Made by a program: the position numbers and the translations under genes. This document shows positions 48,212 to 60,750 of a stretch of DNA of 64,000 bases, one piece after another. Source of the stretch: Membranipora membranacea (lineage: Eukaryota > Bryozoa > Gymnolaemata > Cheilostomatida > Membraniporidae); NCBI GenBank assembly GCA_914767715.1, contig OU612073.1, forward strand, positions 7,750,001 to 7,814,000, given 5' to 3'. Position 1 is the stretch's first letter; every line of letters begins with the position of its first letter. The notes under the pieces are model-generated. The model ran no database searches. It worked only from the letters and a program-made list of their open reading frames with translations, and had not been told where the DNA came from.

Positions 48212-50370
48212 TATATTATGCTTATTGCAGCAGACCAATCCCTTCCTGTATTAAATCCCTGGTAGTTACAATGAGCCAAAATATGCTCTTATAGTTACAA
48301 TAAATAAGACAGATGCTTTGCACAAGGCTACATTTATAATACAGTCAATATAATACTTATTATTACACAGTACAACAGAGCAGACTATTATTCCCATTGA
48401 GCTGTCAGTAATTTATACCGATAAATAGACATGCCACTTGGGAACAGATCTGAACAGTAAATCCACTTTTCCTAATGAATCAATATAAACTTTTGTCTGC
48501 AGATGTGAACTGTTATTGTCTGCGAAAATTGGAACTAGGTCTTTTACACTGCAACAACTTTTGAACTCTTGCCAGCAAAAACTATAAGGTAATCCTACAT
48601 TATGTTGCACAGCTTGACAGCAAGAAGCTAACTGGCTCTCGAAAAGCAAAATTTTGTCATACTATCCCAGATCATTCGCCATTTAGTCACTGTTAACCTA
48701 GAAGCTGTTGTGGAATGCCATCGTGAACAGTCAAGTCACAAGGATACTGGTAGTATGAATGCGCTCGTTTACCGGACAATATCCGTACCTTTACAATGTA
48801 TAGCACCGTTTCAGGTTGCTTTACAGTGACACCCGATAGACTTTAATATCAGAAATGAGCAGTAAAGGCCATCAGCTGTACAGTGCTGTAAACTCTCTGA
48901 ACTGTTACGATGTGCTCCCCCTTTCATCACCCTTGGACAAAAATATCTGACTAAAAAGAAGCTAAGAACTGCTAAGAATGCTAGTAGGCCTGTTATCTTG
49001 AACACCATACATACAGAGCATACATACATGAGTCTAAAGCAAGTTAAGGAGCTGATATCTGTCCCTGGCAAACAACCTGATAAAAGATGAATGCCATTGC
49101 CAGGACAAGACTTAGGAAGGGGCATGAGTGTTGGGTCTTTTGCAGTTTGTTTGTGCAATTCCAGTGCCCCAGCCAGTAGTCAAGGCCAAACTACTGGTTA
49201 AACAGCTGACTTGCACAAACTGCAGAAGCTGTTGGAATGGTTCATGTGCGTCAGAAGGGGTGCTCAGGGTGCTCAAGTGAGCACCCCTTGGGAGGTTTAA
49301 ATTTTTTTTTTTAACAATTGGAACTCAATGTTTTCTTTTATCGCTAGAACTTTCAATCGGGCCCGGGCAAGAAGCTGTTGCTTTTAAATATTTTTGGTAT
49401 CATGCTTGGTGTTGCTCATCCATAAAAGTTGGCTGGTATGTACCAGAATGTCTCGAGTCTTTTTGGGTCTCGAATTTCAAAAAATTTCCGTCGACAGGAG
49501 GGCACTTGGGCGCCCCTCCCCGCTTACACATGCCACTAACTACTCCACAGCTAAAAGGAGCACCCCTTGGTAAATCCTTCTGACGCCCATGGCAATGGCT
49601 GCACTGCATTGAATTGGTTTAGAAATTATAAATAGATAATACATCATTTTTTCTTTCTATACTACAGTACAAACATAACATCATCAACTAACAGTTACAA
49701 AACCAATATTTCATTAGCTTATATGAGACCATAAGTGAATGAAAATAATGCCCTCTCTTTACTCTCACCATGAAATATGTTCCGTATTGTGTTCTCCAAC
49801 ACTCAATAGAGACAGGTCAAGCAGTACTCTCACTTGTTTATCACGACTTCTTCTTCAATCTAAATCTCAAAGTGAAACATACACATGCCCATGTCTACTT
49901 CCGGGGCATGGTCTTGACTATGATTGGATATATTTAGTTGGGCCCGCCCTATCTCTAACATTATCAACATTGTCTCCCCCTACATGAAGAAAAAATAACT
50001 CCTAACATATTCTTCAGACTTGGATTGGGGAGCTCTCTAAATGAAGGAAATCAGTAAAGTTGACCAGCTTGGTTTGATCCAGAAACCTATTATCTAGTAG
50101 ATAACTTGAACTTCGATTTGATATAGATATTGAATCAAAAATTTACAATATCAAGGCCTACCAAAATGAATCGAGAGGCAGTTTTCACTTATGTTAAAAA
50201 AATAATTCATTAGCATCACATATGTAAGTTATTGAAACCGCAAATTTAAATTTCATCTCATAATGCACCTCCCATATTCATGCCTTCATCATTGAAATTT
50301 CTTGACTGGGTAACTGCACAAAAAGAATGAGTGAAGAGTTGTTAAAATAAACTGCTCGTGATTTGATTTT
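48212..50370. other. Intergenic, with one MITE-like element
   Basis: No gene is supported. The 115-codon minus frame at 49158-48811 has hydrophobic stretches but no splice or family evidence. 49248-49586 is listed separately. Confidence 0.4.
49248..49586. mobile_element. MITE-like element, 339 bp
   Basis: GCGTCAGAAGG at 49248-49258 matches CCTTCTGACGC at 49576-49586 inverted. Next to these, GGGGTGCTC and GAGCACCCC are also inverted. No clear target duplication is visible and there is no coding capacity. Confidence 0.5.
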
Positions 50371-50376
50371 TTTATT
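50371..50376 (-). terminator. Poly(A) signal for the TPR-like gene
   Basis: AATAAA on the minus strand, 130 bases past the stop at 50506. Confidence 0.5.
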
Positions 50377-50505
50377 GAAATACAACTCTGACCGTTTACA
50401 GTCACATGTAAACCAGCTTTAACATGAACAAGACATAATATACAGACTTTGAATGTTTGTGACCCCATGGTAACTTCAATCATGGAATATACGGCTTGTC
50501 GACTA

Positions 50506-53500
50506 CTAGACAGCCATTTCACCGTACTCATTGGGAGCTGAAGCTGAGCTTGGCTTAGGAGCCTGTTGTTGGTGTTTGACCATTTCAGCTCCCATTATCA
50601 TCATTTGAATGTAGGCTGCGCTGTAATCGAGTAGTTCTTCTTTTGTAGCAGGGAACCAGCTGAGTTTTCCGAATGGATCACTAGTATTACTCTTGTCTGC
50701 CCCACCTTCCGCTTGAGCTGCAGCTCCGGCAGCTTCTGGTTTTAAAATAAATAAGCCAGAGTTCACAAAATGATGCAATGATGCTTTTCCAAAAGAAGTA
50801 TAAAGTGTCCAGATGATGCCGGCCTGACTCGATATGGAGAGGTATACACCCGAGGGTGCTGGGGGCTGGAACGATCAACAATGAAAGCTCCCCCAGTGGG
50901 ACTCGAACCCACAACTCCTGCGGCACTTATCACCTGGCAATGAATAGCAAGCGCACTAACCGATTGCGCCATCTCACCATCCCCAAAAAAGAATGGGTCG
51001 ATGGCGGTAATTAGATAGCCCGCAATTCACTCCTCGGAGTTGTGTTCTCTCATCCCACAGCACATTCCAATCAACCATTGCCACCCTATGAAACACAGCG
51101 TACGAGTTAGGGTTATTGGCCTTACATGGCCCATTGCAAGTGTCCAGATGATGCCGGCCTGACTCGATATGATTATTTTACATCTCAGGCCACTCAGGCA
51201 ATTTTTATAAGAAACCATCTTTTTATCAGTATGTTCTTTTTTTTGTACAGGTTGTCCTCCCTGAATGAGTGGTGATTTAGAAATGTCGTTGAATTTTTTT
51301 GAGATATCATGCTGAATAAATTCAATGCATGTTCTCAACCATCATGCATTGCCTTAACCTATCTTGACCGGCTAGCATTGCCTAATCTAGAAGCTTGCAC
51401 TCACACCAACTACCCTATTAGAATGGAAAAGAGAATCTTTAGCTATCATTCATTAAAAAAATCCAAAGGACCATCCAGGGTTGAATATACACCTCAGGTT
51501 AGTGGGCAAGAAATTTGCTGCAAATCACTGAAGCTTTCTATAGCCATGCTTTTTGACACATTTGTGGCTCTTATATTCAATTAGGTGAATAGGGGTCAGA
51601 GTAATAAAGACTGGAGTTTTTTTGCAACTTCCAGTCCACGAAGAATGAGAGCCTAAACAGAGGGCTCTCAGAGTATGTGGGTATGTGTTGAAGGCTCTCC
51701 TCTATATTGAACATTGAGATATTCTGACACATGGGCATTATCTCACCCTCTGTTTTGTTTGGAGACTCAGTACCAGGACCGGCAGGAGTAGGAGGACCTG
51801 CAGCTGCCTCCTTAGGCGTCTCTGAGTTGATCCCCGCAGTGGTGGCTTCTATGAACTGGTGAATAGGTGAGTTATCAACAAAATTTGGCCCAGCATTGGT
51901 TGCCAGCTCTGAGTAACGATCTACTATGTGCGAGATTAAGTTCTCATCCTTGCAATATTCCTCCAATGCTAGCTGGAATTAAAAGTGTCTGTTGAATGGT
52001 TGATCGGATTTGTGATGGCCGGATTGGGGGGACGGGTGAACGGATAAACAGATGATATTATCAACAAGTAGCTGGATGGGTGGATGGATGTGTGGCGGGC
52101 AAATTGGGGGACGGGTGATCGGATAGACAGATAACCGGATCAACAAGTAGACGGATGGGTGGGTGCAGGAGACAATGGTGACAGGTGGGTGGATAGCTTC
52201 AGGTCCTACAGTATCTATTTCTGAATTTCAAAAATTCGATGTAAAACATGATGTAGACTTGAACCCATGACCTCTGCGACGTCTATTGCCTGGCAGTGAA
52301 TAGCCAGCGCAATTGCGCAACTTTGAATCACATGACGTATTTCACATTTTGAGGTCACATATGATCATGTTTGTGTGAGACCAAACCAACCTGGAAGTAG
52401 CGCTCTGCCTCGTCAAAATTGTTCATCAGGCAGAGAGCAATTCCTATCTGATTCAGGCAATTTATTCTGATCTCCTTACTTCCCATATCATCGACTCCTC
52501 GAGGGGATTTCTTTCTTTGGGCATCGCACATCATCTAAAAGTTATTGCAGGTCTCTCAGTTTTGTTTTTAACATCATACAACACCATCAAAGCCAGTTTT
52601 ACTCTAATATGATTCATAACTCAGAAATTTTACTCGGTAACTAAGAGGATGATAGACAGGGTAGCATGTCAGAATGACAGCAACATCCTGAATTTGCAGC
52701 ATTGAAAACTCCACTATCGGACAGGTACTTACAAGTGCTTGTTTGAACCTGTCAATAGACAGCTGATAATCTCCATCTCCTGTGTTCATGATGCCGTGTA
52801 TGAGGAGTACTTGTGGGGAACCCTGCTGCTCACTGATCATCTCAGAGGCATGCGCAGGCATCGACTCTCTCACCATGTGTGATAGCTGTTCTATCAGAAC
52901 CTGAAAATTATTCACAAAAATAGATTTACATCATTAATCACCTGGCGAACAATTTTTTGAGGTAACTCGCTTGCTGTGCTGTTTAATCTATAGCAGCTGG
53001 CACCTACCTACAGTTTTATTGAAATGGGGCTGTTTAAACCATCGGGATAACTCCAATATAGTTCATGCTCAGCAGCTATTTCTCATGTTCAAAAGGGAAA
53101 CAACTTTAATTTTTTTCTTGAGATCAACATGCCTCAGGGTTCCCTACATTCATAAACATTTATCAATGTTCAAAATACGCACATCATGTCTCGACAAGGT
53201 TTATTGGTAGGGAGGAGGGGGGGGGGGAGCGAAGCATGATGAGACTTGATTATTTGTCATACAAGCATTTTCCAGCATCAAACTTCCCTCTCAAGATCAA
53301 TGATCATATTGTATATACTTTCCACAGGACAGGTAAGAATATACATATGTAGATCAGTAACAATAGTTATCAGTGTTACCTGCACAACCAAAATAACTCA
53401 TCATATACAATATAAGCTTATGTTCAGTCTCAGCCCACTGATCACTTGATATACTATTGCATGTATATCTCTGATCGATAGAGTCTAGAGAGTTAACTAA

Positions 53501-55506
53501 TTCACTTAGCATGAGTACCATCACAAGGAATTTGGTTTGACGACCCGAGTTTAATTTTAATAACGCAGGGCCAGGACTTAAAATAATGGAGGTCTTTTGT
53601 ATGTACAACAACATCGTACATGCAAATAAATAAACCCTCCTGTATGGTATAGCTCTATACAGGAAGACATTGTCATCAACCATTGGAGCTCCAGCCTTGT
53701 AGCTCTATGCTTCACACTGGGATAAAGCTAGCAGTGATTGAAAAGTGGCACTAACGACTTGGAAACCTAGTCATCACTATAAAAAACCTCTTCAGTGCAG
53801 TCATCACCCACATAGACGGACAGCAACCTTATACAATGATAGGTACTCGATCAGATCGATCAGATATATACAGTAGTCTCGATGTTAGTGCGGTATCAAA
53901 CTGTCTCACATCGACCTTGACCTTGACCTTACCTTGACCTTTGATGTAGATTCGTGGTAGGTATCACATTTATCAGTACTGAACTTTCTAGCCATAGCTA
54001 CAGTTGTTTCCAATGACTCTACAATTAGTAGTAGGCCTACCTGTATAGTATCAGCTGTATAATATATGTACAAGTTTACTCTGTTTAAAATCAGAATTAA
54101 TCAGTTTAACGCCTGCCAAAATCTCACAAACCCGTCTTTTTATTGCGCGATGGGCCAAAGCACTAAGATGTTGCAGGCATTTTGAATTGCATGTGTTGTC
54201 TTCTGGTAGTTGTGATTACTTTCTACCAGTGAATTATTTTCTGTATTAAAGACCCACTGCCTTATCAAGTAGGAGGCATTCCCACCAGCCCTCCCTGCCA
54301 TACTCCCTGTTCCAACTAGGATAGTCGATCACTTCCCTGAATTGTCTCCTTTTTAAACATGTTAAGACAACTGCTAGTCTGAGGCTGAAAATTAATAGGT
54401 TGACAAATTGTTGGTTTGACTGGGCTTTGAGTATATACAGTCCAGCATTAAAAAAAAAAATTAAATGTCGTTGTAACCCTAAATGCTTACATGCAACAAC
54501 TACAGCATAATATCAAGTGCAAGTGTATCAAGATTTACCTGGAGGTTGGCTATTCTCCATTGTGTTCATGCGTGTGATCTTTTGTAGCAACAGTGCCGGA
54601 TTGTCTCTAGGTTGGGGGAGGGGTGTCTTGTTATAACTCAGTACAGACTCATGGCCCTCATCCGAATCCACTATTATAGTAGCCGGGGCTGTTCCCTCTG
54701 TTACAGTGGCTGTATCAAAATAAGATCAAAATGTAGCAAAAGAAGTCAGGCAAACTGTTTTCTAGTTTTGATGTTGTGCTTAGTTAATGTGAATTACAAA
54801 CAATAAATAAAATCATATTCATTTAAGTATCACTCATATTCCTCAGAGGTTTTGAAATATTGACCTGTAAACCAGGATTCATACAGTCTTAGTGCTTCGA
54901 CGGCTGCAATAAGAGTTAGTGGCATTCCATTCAAAATGCCACCAAGTCACATTGGAGACGTCTGAGCACTCAGGCTAGGCTTCATAATGTAAAGATGTTC
55001 TCTCTGTATTTACAGCAGTGTGCGTGTGAATTACAACACGGGCCCTCTAATACGGGTCCTCTAATGAGCTGAGTGTGTGCTCGAGCTATAAAGAAGCATG
55101 CTTATCACCAAAGCTATCAAACTTTAATATTTATGGGATGGTTGAACAGCGTAATGGTGGTTCTCTTGTCTTTGAAAGCGGGCTAGCTGAGGTAACTTTA
55201 ATCAACCTGGTTTCAGGTCTTAGAGACCCATAGAACTCAATCCTTAAATAAAACAAACTTGTGGTTGACTTAGTGACAAAGGGAATCAAATATGCCACCA
55301 AGTAGTTGTTACTCAACGACTGAATTGGTATGGTATGGTTTGGAATGATGGTGGTGCAATTCAAGCATTGTTATTAGATGTAGTTTACCTGAGGCTGTTT
55401 CTGTAGCTGACGTAAACTCGCTGCCGCCCACGCTGCCAGAGTAGGCAGAGCCGTCCTCTTGTACTGTCGGAGACCGGCTGCCGTCAGAGTCTGGTTTACT
55501 TGCCAT
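50506..55506 (-). CDS. TPR-like protein, six exons, 348 aa
   Basis: Exons on the minus strand: 55506-55389 (ATG), 54709-54539, 52890-52733, 52534-52391, 51972-51747 and 50735-50506 (stop TAG). They total 1047 bases with all phases matching. The exon 3 acceptor was set at CTGATAG|AA because the stronger TTTTCAG nine bases upstream breaks the phase. The first 75 residues are Ser/Thr/Glu-rich and likely disordered. Exons 3-5 are helical with a TPR-like pattern: LLIHGIMNTGDGDYQLSIDR, then NCLNQIGIALCLMNNFDEAE followed by RYFQLALEEY. A Pro/Ala linker follows, then a conserved-looking patch (FGKLSWFPATKEELLDYSAA). There is no signal peptide or membrane segment, so it is probably a cytosolic scaffold. 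I do not recognise the family beyond TPR. Intron 5 holds SINE pieces and intron 4 a minisatellite. Confidence 0.75.
50780..50977 (-). mobile_element. tRNA-derived SINE in the last intron of the TPR-like gene
   Basis: On the minus strand, GATGGCGCAATCGGTTAG fits a pol III A-box and GGTTCGAGTCCC (about 50898-50909) is a perfect B-box, about 55 bases apart. A non-tRNA body follows with CATATCGAGTCAGGCCGGCA. The spacing and extra bases make a working tRNA unlikely. Part of the body recurs at 51140-51171. Confidence 0.65.
51140..51171 (-). repeat. Second piece of the SINE body
   Basis: A 31-base exact repeat of 50805-50835 in the same orientation, containing GCCGGCCTGACTCGATAT. The 300 bases between may be a second, headless SINE copy. 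Confidence 0.6.
52021..52190. repeat. Minisatellite in intron 4 of the TPR-like gene
   Basis: Two diverged units of about 79 bases (starting near 52021 and 52100), each with GGGGGACGGGTGA, CAACAAGTAG and GGATGGGTGG, plus extra GGATG words. Confidence 0.7.
52245..52330 (-). repeat. Decayed tRNA-derived SINE head
   Basis: The minus strand has GCGCTGGCTATTCACTGCCA and GGGTTCAAGTCTACA, matching the head of the SINE at 50.9 kb with losses in the A-box. Confidence 0.45.
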
Positions 55507-55757
55507 TTTTATGAAGTAACTTAATAACTGCAGCTATTTTTTTTGGATAACAAGAGGCTGTGCTAAAGTAAGGTGCGTTGAATGCACTAAAATATTGCAC
55601 AACCTCTCACGCTATGCAAAGCTATTATCTCACTTAACGATCATCTTGAGCAGCTTCTTTTTTGACACTTTTTTTAACACTTTTTTTATAATTGATATCA
55701 TTGAAAATAGTTTTTTTTAGCCAAGATACTGAAGTAGTCCCTGTATGTGATAGTACA
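55507..55757. promoter_or_regulatory. Upstream region of the TPR-like gene
   Basis: By position this should hold the promoter of the gene starting at 55506. No TATA box or initiator is clear. T-rich tracts occur at about 55660-55720. Confidence 0.25.
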
Positions 55758-55792
55758 ATCGCTTCTCGACCTATTGGCTAAGATCAAAGTGT
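55758..55792 (+). ncRNA. Fragment resembling the 5' end of U2 snRNA
   Basis: ATCGCTTCTCGACCTATTGG then CTAAGATCAAAGTGT matches the first 35 bases of U2 spliceosomal RNA with about three differences, including the branch-site-proximal CTAAGATCAA. After 55792 the sequence departs from U2; there is no branchpoint-pairing region and no Sm site. It is therefore a fragment, or the head of a U2-derived repeat, and not a working gene. Confidence 0.55.
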
Positions 55793-56779
55793 CACTGCCA
55801 ATGGAAGATTAGTGCCAGTTCAGCAGGTCTTCTACGGCCTCACCTCTAGGATGCATTCTAGTTTTCTAGGATGTATCACATTCTCAGTAGGAGGATTTAG
55901 GGCATCTTGCATCCCTCTTTAGGGGCAGCCCAATCTTCTGTTTCTTACCAAACAGCAAGTGAAGGTGCAATATAGATGCAGAAGTAGTTACACCTCGTTG
56001 CCGGTAGTTTGATTTTAGAACTTTTTCTGAGATCTTTTCTTAGATCTTCAGAACTGCATTAGACTAACTCATCAGACTGTCATACAATGACAGTATGTTA
56101 CATACCTTGTTTGCAGTTGCCTTCTCTCTGTCACGGATAAGACAATTCTTATATCTACGATTTGTTACAAATCCTTTTATTGAATTGGGGTAATTTTAAA
56201 GAGAGAGAAAAGTATTAGTATGAACTTTCCTATCTCTGACCTCCTTAGGCAATGAGCCCACATGGTGATTCACACTAACTAGCCAATTAATTCTCTTCTT
56301 TTTTTGAAACCTTGTTTTGACAACTAAACCATTCATGATCGAGTTTATTACATACAGTACCATGTTTTAAATGAAACAAATACAATTAATCAGATCAAAT
56401 AAAGAAAATGGTCTTGTGTATTGTATGTTTGTTGTCTTGGTTACTGAAAGAATGGATATGGGTAAAGCATTGCAAGTCGAACAAATGATAATATCGTGGT
56501 TGTCCTTAGGGGATGCAATATGTAGCAATCTCTTCTCACAGCCAGCGTGTTCGGGATGGCAATCGAGGCTGCCATCCTGAATGCTTTTAAGGGGTGGCTG
56601 TGTCTTTTCTAGGGTATCAGTGTGAAACAATATTATAAAGTTTACAATTAAATTTTGAACAAAGTGCGTCAATATCATGAAATCCAGATTTACTAATCTC
56701 TCAGATCTATATATCTTATCATATGATTATCTCCGAAGCAATAAAAATGTGAAACTATCCCAACATGATATGTGTTACC
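55793..56779. other. Intergenic, no gene supported
   Basis: About 55830-55930 (CCTCACCTCTAGGATGCATT...TTTAGGGGCAGCCC) could be the body of a repeat headed by the U2-like piece, but no second copy is in the window. Confidence 0.35.
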
Positions 56780-58896
56780 CATAAACATATAAATACTCTA
56801 GACTGGAAACTATTGGCTATTTGAAACAGGCTCAGTGTCTTCTCTAATTCAGTGGCGCGACGTCACTGGGCTATTCACTTTTTCTCTGTAGTGCATAGGT
56901 CAGAATAGGAGTTATCTCCACATAAATGTAATGCTAGTTAGTTAGTTATCTATTTTATTTTATCTTTAGACAAAATAAAAACAGCTACGCCTCTTTTTGC
57001 AGGCAAAATGTATGTACAATTATGATTCAAATGATATAGTCTGAAGGTTAGTTAGGTACTTTGTGGATATATAGGGAATGTGGAAAACTTCGTTTTAATT
57101 CGAACTTGATAAAACAACTTGGGTTTGAGGCTAAACACAAAAATGAAAAATCCCAAGTTTGATGTGATAATAAAAATTAAATCAAATGTGTCTATGAATT
57201 TTATGCTATGGGTAACATATTGAAAGGCAGGTTATGATGTGGCACTTTGAACTGAACTGAAAAGGAAAGAAAAACAAGCAACAGGTCTACATATGGATAT
57301 GAATATATTAGTGTTGAGCAAGATATGACTCAAAATTTAAATTATTTTTACTATTTATGTACAAAGGAGATTCTATTATGTCAAAAAAAATTTCTAAACA
57401 TATTAGAGTAATTACTCTGGAATGAAAAAAAGTATGATGGAAACAAAATTATATATATGTACAAAAAGGAAACAAAACAAATGGCGATTTGATATTTATG
57501 GATTGTAATGAATCACGTTTGGTAGGAAGCATATCAAGTTGAACATGTTGATGTTAAAATATGAAACGCTTGGGTTTTACGATAAAATAAAAAAATTGAA
57601 AAGATAATATTTGCATTTAGGGTTTCGAAAGTAGCTGCGACTCTCCGTATGCTTGGTTCTCTGTTTATACATCATCTATCTCTGTTTACAATCTGTTCTG
57701 GTGTTGTCTGCTGAGTGGGACCATCATGGTCCCCGTACCCTCACCCAGCAGTATGGCCTACTCTACCTCTGTATGAATAAAAGACCTTCTTATTTCTAAA
57801 TATTACGACTACAACTGGGTAAAATCGGTGAGTTTTACAGAACATGTACTAATGAAGTATAAAATTTGATCAGTGTACCGTGCCATCAGATATTGTGTGT
57901 GCCATAACAACATATGGCCACATATGCTATAGCATGTTTCTGGTCTTAACATTTGTATGAAAAATGGTGCGTCAACTTTTCAGAGTTCAAGGTTTTGCTC
58001 AGAATTTTACCTAATTAGCTGCATCTGATCTTTCCAGCTGTCAGACGTGTTGACGTGAGATGGAAAACACTAATGGCCCATGAGTAAGGTCCGATTTCAA
58101 ATGTATTTTTGTCAACTAAATGCTAAGCTCAGAACACCTAGTCTTTGTTCTTCATGGTTCTTGCTCTTGGCTACTGATGGAATTTTAGTGTTGAACTAAA
58201 AAAAAGCATCTCAGCAGCCATCACAAGTAAATATAAACTGCAGATACAACACAAGCAAGTCACCTTGACCGCTGTGTAGTAGTGTATGGCACTTGGTATT
58301 TTATCTTTACCGGTGATATCTATAACACTAGTTTGATCCCTCGGAGGACGGTGGTGGTGGAGGGACATTTAAAAAGCTGTGTATCAAATCAGTTTGTACC
58401 TATGTATAGTCTATATTGAGCCAAGATCTACAAAGTTGTCCAGGGACCTATGTCTGCAACATGAGTGCAGCTTCGTCTGATTCAAAAGGTACGAAAGGCA
58501 GAAGATTTTTCTTCTGTCTGCGACTTCCTAATGTATTAGACAGAACCCACAGAGAGCCATTTGAGTCCAGCTGCTGGTACTCAGAATTTGCAATTCGCAC
58601 CCTATACCCATATCTACAACCCCTATAGGATGAAAATATTCACTGATTTAAATTTAGCACCCTGGCCAAGAATAGAAAAACTTACTAGTGAATCTTTAAT
58701 GAATATCGATTTTGTAAATCCACAATGTATAATATCATTGGTAACTTTCCAAACACCTTATAATTTGATTAGGGCAAGGAGTTATAGACTTAACTTTAAC
58801 TCCTTGATTAGGGAAGTAATATTTTGGATATTTTCAAGAATACTTAATATGCGAAATTTAAATTTTAATAAAAGTTTTCATGCTGTGGGGTAATCT

Positions 58897-59010
58897 CATA
58901 AACATATAAATATTCTAGACTGGAAACTACTGGTTAATTGAAGCATGAACAGGGTCCTCCCTAATTTAGTGCATTCCTCATGACTGATGTCACTGCGCTT
59001 TTCAAAACTC
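58897..59010 (+). repeat. Internal copy of the P-like element's left end
   Basis: CATAAACATATAAATATTCTAGACTGGAAACTACTGG repeats 56780 onward for about 110 bases. It is either a subterminal duplication or the left end of a nested shorter copy sharing the same right end. Confidence 0.65.
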
Positions 59011-59154
59011 CATACATTTTTATGCAGTAGCATGCAGAAACAGTGGAAATTCAGGGTTGATCTACAAGCAGACAGGTCAATATCAATTAGCCAGTTGAAC
59101 ACATAAATACATATTTAAATAGATTAAATATAGTATTAATCACTCAATCCGTAC

Positions 59155-59601
59155 ATGATTCTTTCTCTGATAGGAGGTTTCATAACCAGAATCATACAAC
59201 TAAGCTGTAGCCTTTGTGTCGAGGATGTGGCCAAAGCGAGGGAAGTTGACATGCCGACACTAATCAAACTTAAGAAATGTGGTGGACTCAAAACCCCTTC
59301 CAAAGCAGTTACGAGAGTTTGTCTTTTGTCAGAGAGAGTAATCAGATCATTGCATAAAACAGGTTTGGGTCCTAAATTCCAAGAACTTGCCCGGCTGCAC
59401 AGTCTACTATCAAAGATTATAGAGTCAGGCCATCTCTCATTATTCAGTGGTGCTGAGCATGCAAGCAGCGTTGTGAGGGAAATAATCGATTGCTATGTAA
59501 GGATCCGCGCTCATCATGAGGCCGTTTTGAAAACGGATGCAAGCACTCTTATTCGGTCCAAAATGACCCGCCTCCCTATATTCAGCCATGCATTCAGATA
59601 G
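59155..59601 (+). pseudogene. Transposase C-terminal remnant (P-element/THAP9-like)
   Basis: A 148-codon open frame. The first third (CSLCVEDV, LIKLKKCGGLKTPSKAV) resembles the C-terminal Cys-pair plus GGL-x-x-PS segment of P-element and THAP9-type transposases; the rest is helical and unremarkable. Sitting just inside the right end of the element, it is where a transposase C-terminus would be. The N-terminal THAP domain and catalytic core were not found, so it is a remnant. Confidence 0.45.
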
Positions 59602-60192
59602 GATAAGTCTCGGTACATATACAGCCACTAAATTATCGATTGATTTGGCCAGTCTGAGCCACTTTTATTTTCTCTACAGCATGCACATTAAACTCAATAT
59701 TTATGTGATTGATTGGGCCAGTCTGGGCCATTTTTTGAATCGATAAGAATCTCGCTTAATTTTTGAAGTTTTTCTATGGATTGATTGGGCCAGTCAGTTC
59801 AATTTCTTATCCCTATCAAATATTTTATTCATGTCCTGTAGCAAGCCAGGGGATTATTTTCACAAGGTGAGTTAAATTGTGGTATTTTATCAAATCTTAT
59901 TTCCTGTGCGTTGTTATTGCACGAACAATATTTGATTGCACGATATACTGATCACATTTTATACTTTATTGCTATATGTTCTATAAAATTCATTGGGTGT
60001 ACCAAGTTTTAGTGGTCATATTTAGAAATAACAGGGTGTTTTATTTTTACATTACATGTATGAAGACATAACTCCTATTCTGGCCTATGCGCTACAGTGA
60101 AAAAGTGAATAGAGCAGTGATGTTGTGTCACTGAATTAGAGAAGACGCTCTAAGCCAGTAGTTTCCAGTCATAGAGTATTCATATGTTTATG

Positions 60193-60640
60193 GTGTTACC
60201 AAAGCCATATGATCACTGTAACGGCAGGAATGCACCCTGCAGTAGGCTTTATGCAAAGCTATTAATTTGTAAGCTACGAAGCTACGCTCGTTATCATATT
60301 TTCTATTGTTAGCGCTTAGACCCAAAATATAGGGACTTCACTCTAGAAAGTGAGTCAGAGAGACATAGATGCATCGTTGTATTCATAGATATTATTTGTT
60401 GTAATCATATATACAGAGACAATTCATACGCATACCAGATACATTTGCTGCCGAGAAATCATAGGAGCCTATAGGTAATTATTAATTACGTGACATTGCT
60501 ATAATAATATTGGTGTAGAGATTACTTTCCATACATTTCCTTGATGTTATCATGATGGTATCTGATACATTATTTGATGTTAAGCATATTAATTCTATTT
60601 TTCTTTCTTTGTGTAATATATTCACGCTATTTTCTTACAG
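60193..60640. other. Intergenic, no gene supported
   Basis: AT-rich with stops in all frames. The first 8 bases are the target duplication of the P-like element. Confidence 0.4.
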
Positions 60641-60750
60641 TTTTACATCTCAACGGAATGAACCCCAATGTGTTAGTAAACTCCAAACTTCTTCGATATC
60701 TCGGCCGCTACAATCACTCCTCTGGTGTTACCTACGACGAAGCCGTATGA
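60641..60750 (+). CDS. Candidate terminal exon
   Basis: After a strong acceptor (TTTTCTTACAG, to 60640) the phase-1 frame reads LHLNGMNPNVLVNSKLLRYL and continues GRYNHSSGVTYDEAV to TGA at 60748-60750. The composition looks coding. No upstream exon with a matching donor was found and the other frame is also open, so this is weak. Confidence 0.3.

Larger units (their letters stand above)
56780..60192. mobile_element. P-superfamily-like DNA transposon, 3.4 kb
   Basis: The left end CATAAACATATAAATACTC (56780) and the right end, reverse complement of CATATGTTTATG (60181-60192), are inverted over about 150 bases (56780-56938 and 60048-60192, about 80 percent alike by eye). Both ends are flanked by exactly GTGTTACC (56772-56779 and 60193-60200), an 8-bp target duplication. 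Ends beginning CA and an 8-bp duplication fit the P superfamily, and the only transposase-like frame agrees. A third copy of the left end lies inside at 58897. Confidence 0.75.

Noticed and set aside
48811-49158. 115-codon minus frame with hydrophobic stretches
   Set aside because: No splice context, paralogue or recognisable motif; the length is within chance for this much sequence.
50898-50973. Functional tRNA gene on the minus strand
   Set aside because: The A and B boxes are good, but the anticodon arm does not pair cleanly and the bases between boxes are too many. A second decayed copy and a shared body point to a SINE.
53354-53683. Extra exon of the TPR-like gene between 52.9 and 54.5 kb
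   Set aside because: I first looked for one because the TTTTCAG acceptor at exon 3 gave a phase clash. The acceptor nine bases downstream fixes the phase without it, and this frame has no suitable start phase.
58416-58893. Overlapping plus frames of 70 and 110 codons inside the P-like element as transposase exons
   Set aside because: No THAP zinc motif (C-x2-4-C...C-x2-H) and no catalytic-core pattern visible; composition is that of AT-rich non-coding DNA.
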